Shown: piece after piece, positions 63,572 through 64,000 of the stretch
How positions within the stretch are numbered: the first letter of the stretch is position 1
Layout: each line of letters begins with the position of its first letter
NCBI GenBank assembly: GCA_051162045.1
Contig: JBISDI010000021.1
Reading direction: 5' to 3' (one strand)
DNA: 64,000 nt
Source: Anaerozeibacter quisquiliarum
GTDB taxonomy: Bacteria; Bacillota; Clostridia; Christensenellales; Aristaeellaceae
Notes under the pieces: generated by a model
Told to the model about the DNA's origin: nothing
The model's input: only the letters and a program-made list of their open reading frames with translations
The model's database searches: none
Position numbers and translations under genes: made by a program

Positions 63572-63853
63572 ATGATCAAGCATGTGTATCTGTACAGACT
63601 GCTGCCCAAGGTGAACCGGTCGGAGGTCGCCGAAAAGCTCAAAACGCTTAAGGCGCACATTCCGGAAATCCATGACATGGAGGTCGCGTTGGATTTCAAG
63701 CATGCATACAATTCTTACGACCTCATTGAGAGCTGCTCGTTTCTGACGATGGAGGATTTTCTGGCTTTCGGAAAGAATGAATATCATGAATCCATACGTC
63801 AATACATGGCCACCGTTCAGGAGTGCGGCGTAAAAATCGATTACGAGGCGTAG
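63572..63853 (+). CDS. Dabb-domain (stress-responsive alpha-beta barrel) protein
   Basis: A 93-residue protein of the dimeric alpha-beta barrel fold: IKHVYLYRLLPKVNRSEV, then KTLKAHIPEIHDMEVALDFK and FLAFGKNEYHESIRQYM. The family includes small enzymes such as olivetolic acid cyclase and many unknowns. It closes the operon after the flavoprotein, 20 bases downstream, with GAGGGAG ahead of the ATG. Confidence 0.82.
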   Translation: MIKHVYLYRLLPKVNRSEVAEKLKTLKAHIPEIHDMEVALDFKHAYNSYDLIESCSFLTMEDFLAFGKNEYHESIRQYMATVQECGVKIDYEA

Positions 63854-63931
63854 CCCGCCGCGCCTGACGGCATTTCCAGTTGTCGGGCAGGCGTATCGGA
63901 GAACAGCCGAAAGGGCTGATCGGCAAAAGAC

Positions 63932-63959
63932 GAGCGGGACGGCAGATGCTGTCCCGCTC
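63932..63959 (+). other. Hairpin downstream of the Dabb gene
   Basis: GAGCGGGAC pairs with GTCCCGCTC across ten bases. No T-run follows within the window, so its role as terminator is uncertain. Confidence 0.5.
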
Positions 63960-63974
63960 AGTGCGCTGTTTGAT

Positions 63975-64000
63975 GGGTCTGTCCCAGATTATGTGTAAAG
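63975..64000. mobile_element. Possible IS256-type terminal inverted repeat, cut by the window edge
   Basis: The final bases, beginning GGGTCTGTCCCAGATTATGT and ending GTAAAG, resemble the ends of IS256-family elements, which begin with a G-rich TGTCC-like stretch and continue to TGTGTAAA. No transposase is visible because the window ends, so this is a suggestion only. Confidence 0.3.

Overview
The window reads as chromosomal DNA of a GC-rich, anaerobic, spore-forming Firmicute (Clostridia). Evidence is a Spo0A response regulator, RNase Y, a FabT/FabK-type fatty-acid operon, split glycine dehydrogenase (GcvPA/GcvPB), bifunctional AdhE with a Rex-like operator, a T-box leader and sn-glycerol-1-phosphate dehydrogenase. 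Exported proteins carry alanine-rich signal peptides without a convincing lipobox. This would fit Christensenellales-like lineages, but that placement is an inference.

Layout. 1-4.2 kb: a minus-strand ygeX-ygeY-ygeW operon (diaminopropionate ammonia-lyase, selenium-metabolism-linked hydrolase, knotted carbamoyltransferase), with a divergent YheO/DauR-like regulator. 4.1-8 kb: a DUF3795 protein, rny, a DEDD exonuclease and spo0A. 8-9.1 kb: an intergenic stretch filled with palindromic and tandem repeats. 9.1-11.7 kb: adhE. 12-22.3 kb: a tightly coupled fatty-acid synthesis operon (MarR regulator, fabH-acpP-fabK-fabD-fabG-fabF-accB-fabZ-accC-accD-accA) ending with a DegV-family gene. 22.4-28 kb: phosphoesterase, aminotransferase, a short alanyl-tRNA synthetase and G1P dehydrogenase. 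28-32.3 kb: the glycine cleavage operon. 32.4-36.8 kb: a small secreted protein, shikimate dehydrogenase, a T-box-controlled TrpB2 and an LCP protein. 37-43.3 kb: a sugar ABC importer with a GH38 alpha-mannosidase.

43.6-48.9 kb is a promoter-led operon of a FecCD-type ABC importer, a class I methyltransferase, a FecB/BtuF-type binding protein, XdhC and a P-loop NTPase. It is plausibly linked to molybdenum enzyme maturation. 49-50.3 kb is a degraded zone that keeps a LexA-like box and the first ~28 codons of dinB, plus a decayed divergent small gene.

From about 50.33 kb to the end the character changes. A LysR gene is followed by a branched-chain-type ABC importer with a LivM-LivG fusion, two paralogous PEP-hydrolase-like TIM barrels, a Tm-1-like (UPF0261) protein, a nucleotide-sugar-epimerase-like dehydrogenase, an MFS transporter, an Old-Yellow-Enzyme/2,4-dienoyl-CoA-reductase-like flavoprotein and a Dabb-domain protein. 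Most of these genes are translationally coupled. The set looks like one uptake-and-catabolism system of unknown substrate, apparently placed in or next to a disrupted dinB. It is the best candidate here for an undescribed system. The last 26 bases resemble an IS256-type inverted repeat.
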